This document shows, in pieces, positions 5,255-5,738 of a stretch of 5,738 nucleotides of DNA. Under the pieces are notes generated by a model. It was given only the letters and a program-made list of their open reading frames with translations. It was not told where the DNA came from and ran no database searches. The stretch's first letter is position 1. Each line of letters starts with the position of its first letter. Both the position numbers and the translations under genes were made by a program. The stretch covers positions 1-5,738 of the forward strand of contig JALHDI010000196.1 in assembly GCA_022839045.1 (NCBI GenBank), written 5' to 3'. Source of the DNA: Sporomusaceae bacterium. Its GTDB lineage: Bacteria > Bacillota_C > Negativicutes > Sporomusales_B > UBA7701.

Positions 5255-5738
5255 ATGGCAGAAAATATCTCCGACCGCTTCCGGCGGCACGCCGAAGACC
5301 GGGCCCTGTACGAGCAGGCCAAAGACTACGCCCTCGAATACATGCGCACCGTCCAGGACCGCCCCGTTTTCCCCGGCCGGGAGGCCATCGCCGGGCTCGA
5401 CGCCTTCCGCGAACAGCTGCCCGACGGCCCCGCCGACCCCCGCGACATCCTCGCCAGGCTCCACCGCCACGGCTCCCCGGCCACCGTCGCCCAGACCGGC
5501 GGCCGCTACTTCGGGTTCGTCAACGGCGGCGTCATCCCCGCCGCCCTCGCCGCCAAATGGCTGAGCGACGCCTGGGACCAGAACGCCGGCCTGTACGTCA
5601 TATCCCCCGTCGCCGCCGTCCTCGAGGAGGTCTGCGAAGGCTGGCTCGTCGACCTGCTCGGCCTGCCCGCCGGCACCGCCGCCGGCTTCGTCAGCGGCAC
5701 CTCCACCGCCAGCCTGTGCGGCCTCGCCGCCGGACGCG
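5255..5738 (+). CDS. PLP-dependent group II decarboxylase (aromatic amino acid decarboxylase-like), N-terminal part
   Basis: The frame is open from ATG 5255 to the window end, giving 161 residues of a family normally near 450-480, so the catalytic Lys region lies outside. Seen in order: a helical N-terminus with MRTVQDRPVFPG (30-41), LDAFREQLPDGP (48-59), ARLHRHGSPATVAQTGGRYF (67-86), YFGFVNGGVIPAALAAKWLS (85-104), WDQNAGLYVISPVAAVLEE (107-125), and SGTSTASLCGLAAGR (147-161), the start of the PLP-phosphate binding segment. These match the group II decarboxylase family (DOPA/tyrosine/tryptophan/glutamate decarboxylase relatives). Many bacterial members of this subgroup are labelled only as aspartate aminotransferase-family or pyridoxal-dependent decarboxylase proteins. 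The substrate cannot be told from this part. It has its own promoter and ribosome site and starts a new transcription unit. Confidence 0.92.
   Translation, partial: MAENISDRFRRHAEDRALYEQAKDYALEYMRTVQDRPVFPGREAIAGLDAFREQLPDGPADPRDILARLHRHGSPATVAQTGGRYFGFVNGGVIPAALAAKWLSDAWDQNAGLYVISPVAAVLEEVCEGWLVDLLGLPAGTAAGFVSGTSTASLCGLAAGR

Noticed and set aside
1..5738. Transposon, integrase, CRISPR array, tRNA or rRNA
   Set aside because: No transposase or integrase motif, no spaced direct repeats of CRISPR size, and no tRNA or rRNA-like sequence seen on either strand.

Overview
The window is GC-rich bacterial DNA, with GCC/CTC/GGC-type codons dominating. It carries strong Shine-Dalgarno sequences, TTGACA/TATACT-type promoters, a lipoprotein solute receptor, and a small protein family I associate with spore-forming, anaerobic Firmicutes. 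A high-GC Firmicute (Negativicutes/Sporomusaceae-like or Clostridia) is my best guess. This rests on family resemblance from memory, not on a marker gene.

Layout. 1-366 (+): the 3' end of a MORN-repeat protein, closed by a 17-bp perfect hairpin that probably serves both strands. 433-793 (-): a remnant of a small 'YWTR'-type protein whose head and tail survive in different frames with the middle missing. 880-929: terminator of the next gene. 951-2231 (-): a Leu/Ile/Val-type ABC transporter substrate-binding lipoprotein, complete except for one in-frame TAG at codon 188. 2232-2423: divergent intergenic region with a 14-bp tandem repeat, a near-consensus promoter, two almost identical 15-bp palindromes over that promoter, and an excellent ribosome binding site. 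2424-3738 (+): a two-domain flavodoxin / iron-sulfur-flavoprotein-like oxidoreductase gene broken by a frameshift near 2884-2892 and by a TAG at 3280. 3735-4391 (+): an intact TetR-family regulator starting inside the oxidoreductase stop codon (ATGA overlap). 4454-5110 (-): an intact AlkD-type DNA glycosylase with its active-site residues. 5185-5254: promoter and leader. 5255-end (+): the N-terminal part of a PLP-dependent group II (aromatic amino acid type) decarboxylase, cut by the window edge.

How it fits together. The oxidoreductase and TetR genes form a two-gene operon. The paired palindromes over its promoter are the obvious operators for that TetR protein, so the unit looks like a self-repressed, ligand-inducible redox operon. 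The orphan substrate-binding protein has no permease or ATPase gene here. The striking property of the window is that three neighbouring genes (433-3738) are all broken by different lesions, while the flanking genes and the regulator are intact. This looks like a local patch of gene decay, or low-quality assembly, rather than a new system. The best-supported novelty is the paired operator and its now partly orphaned regulator.
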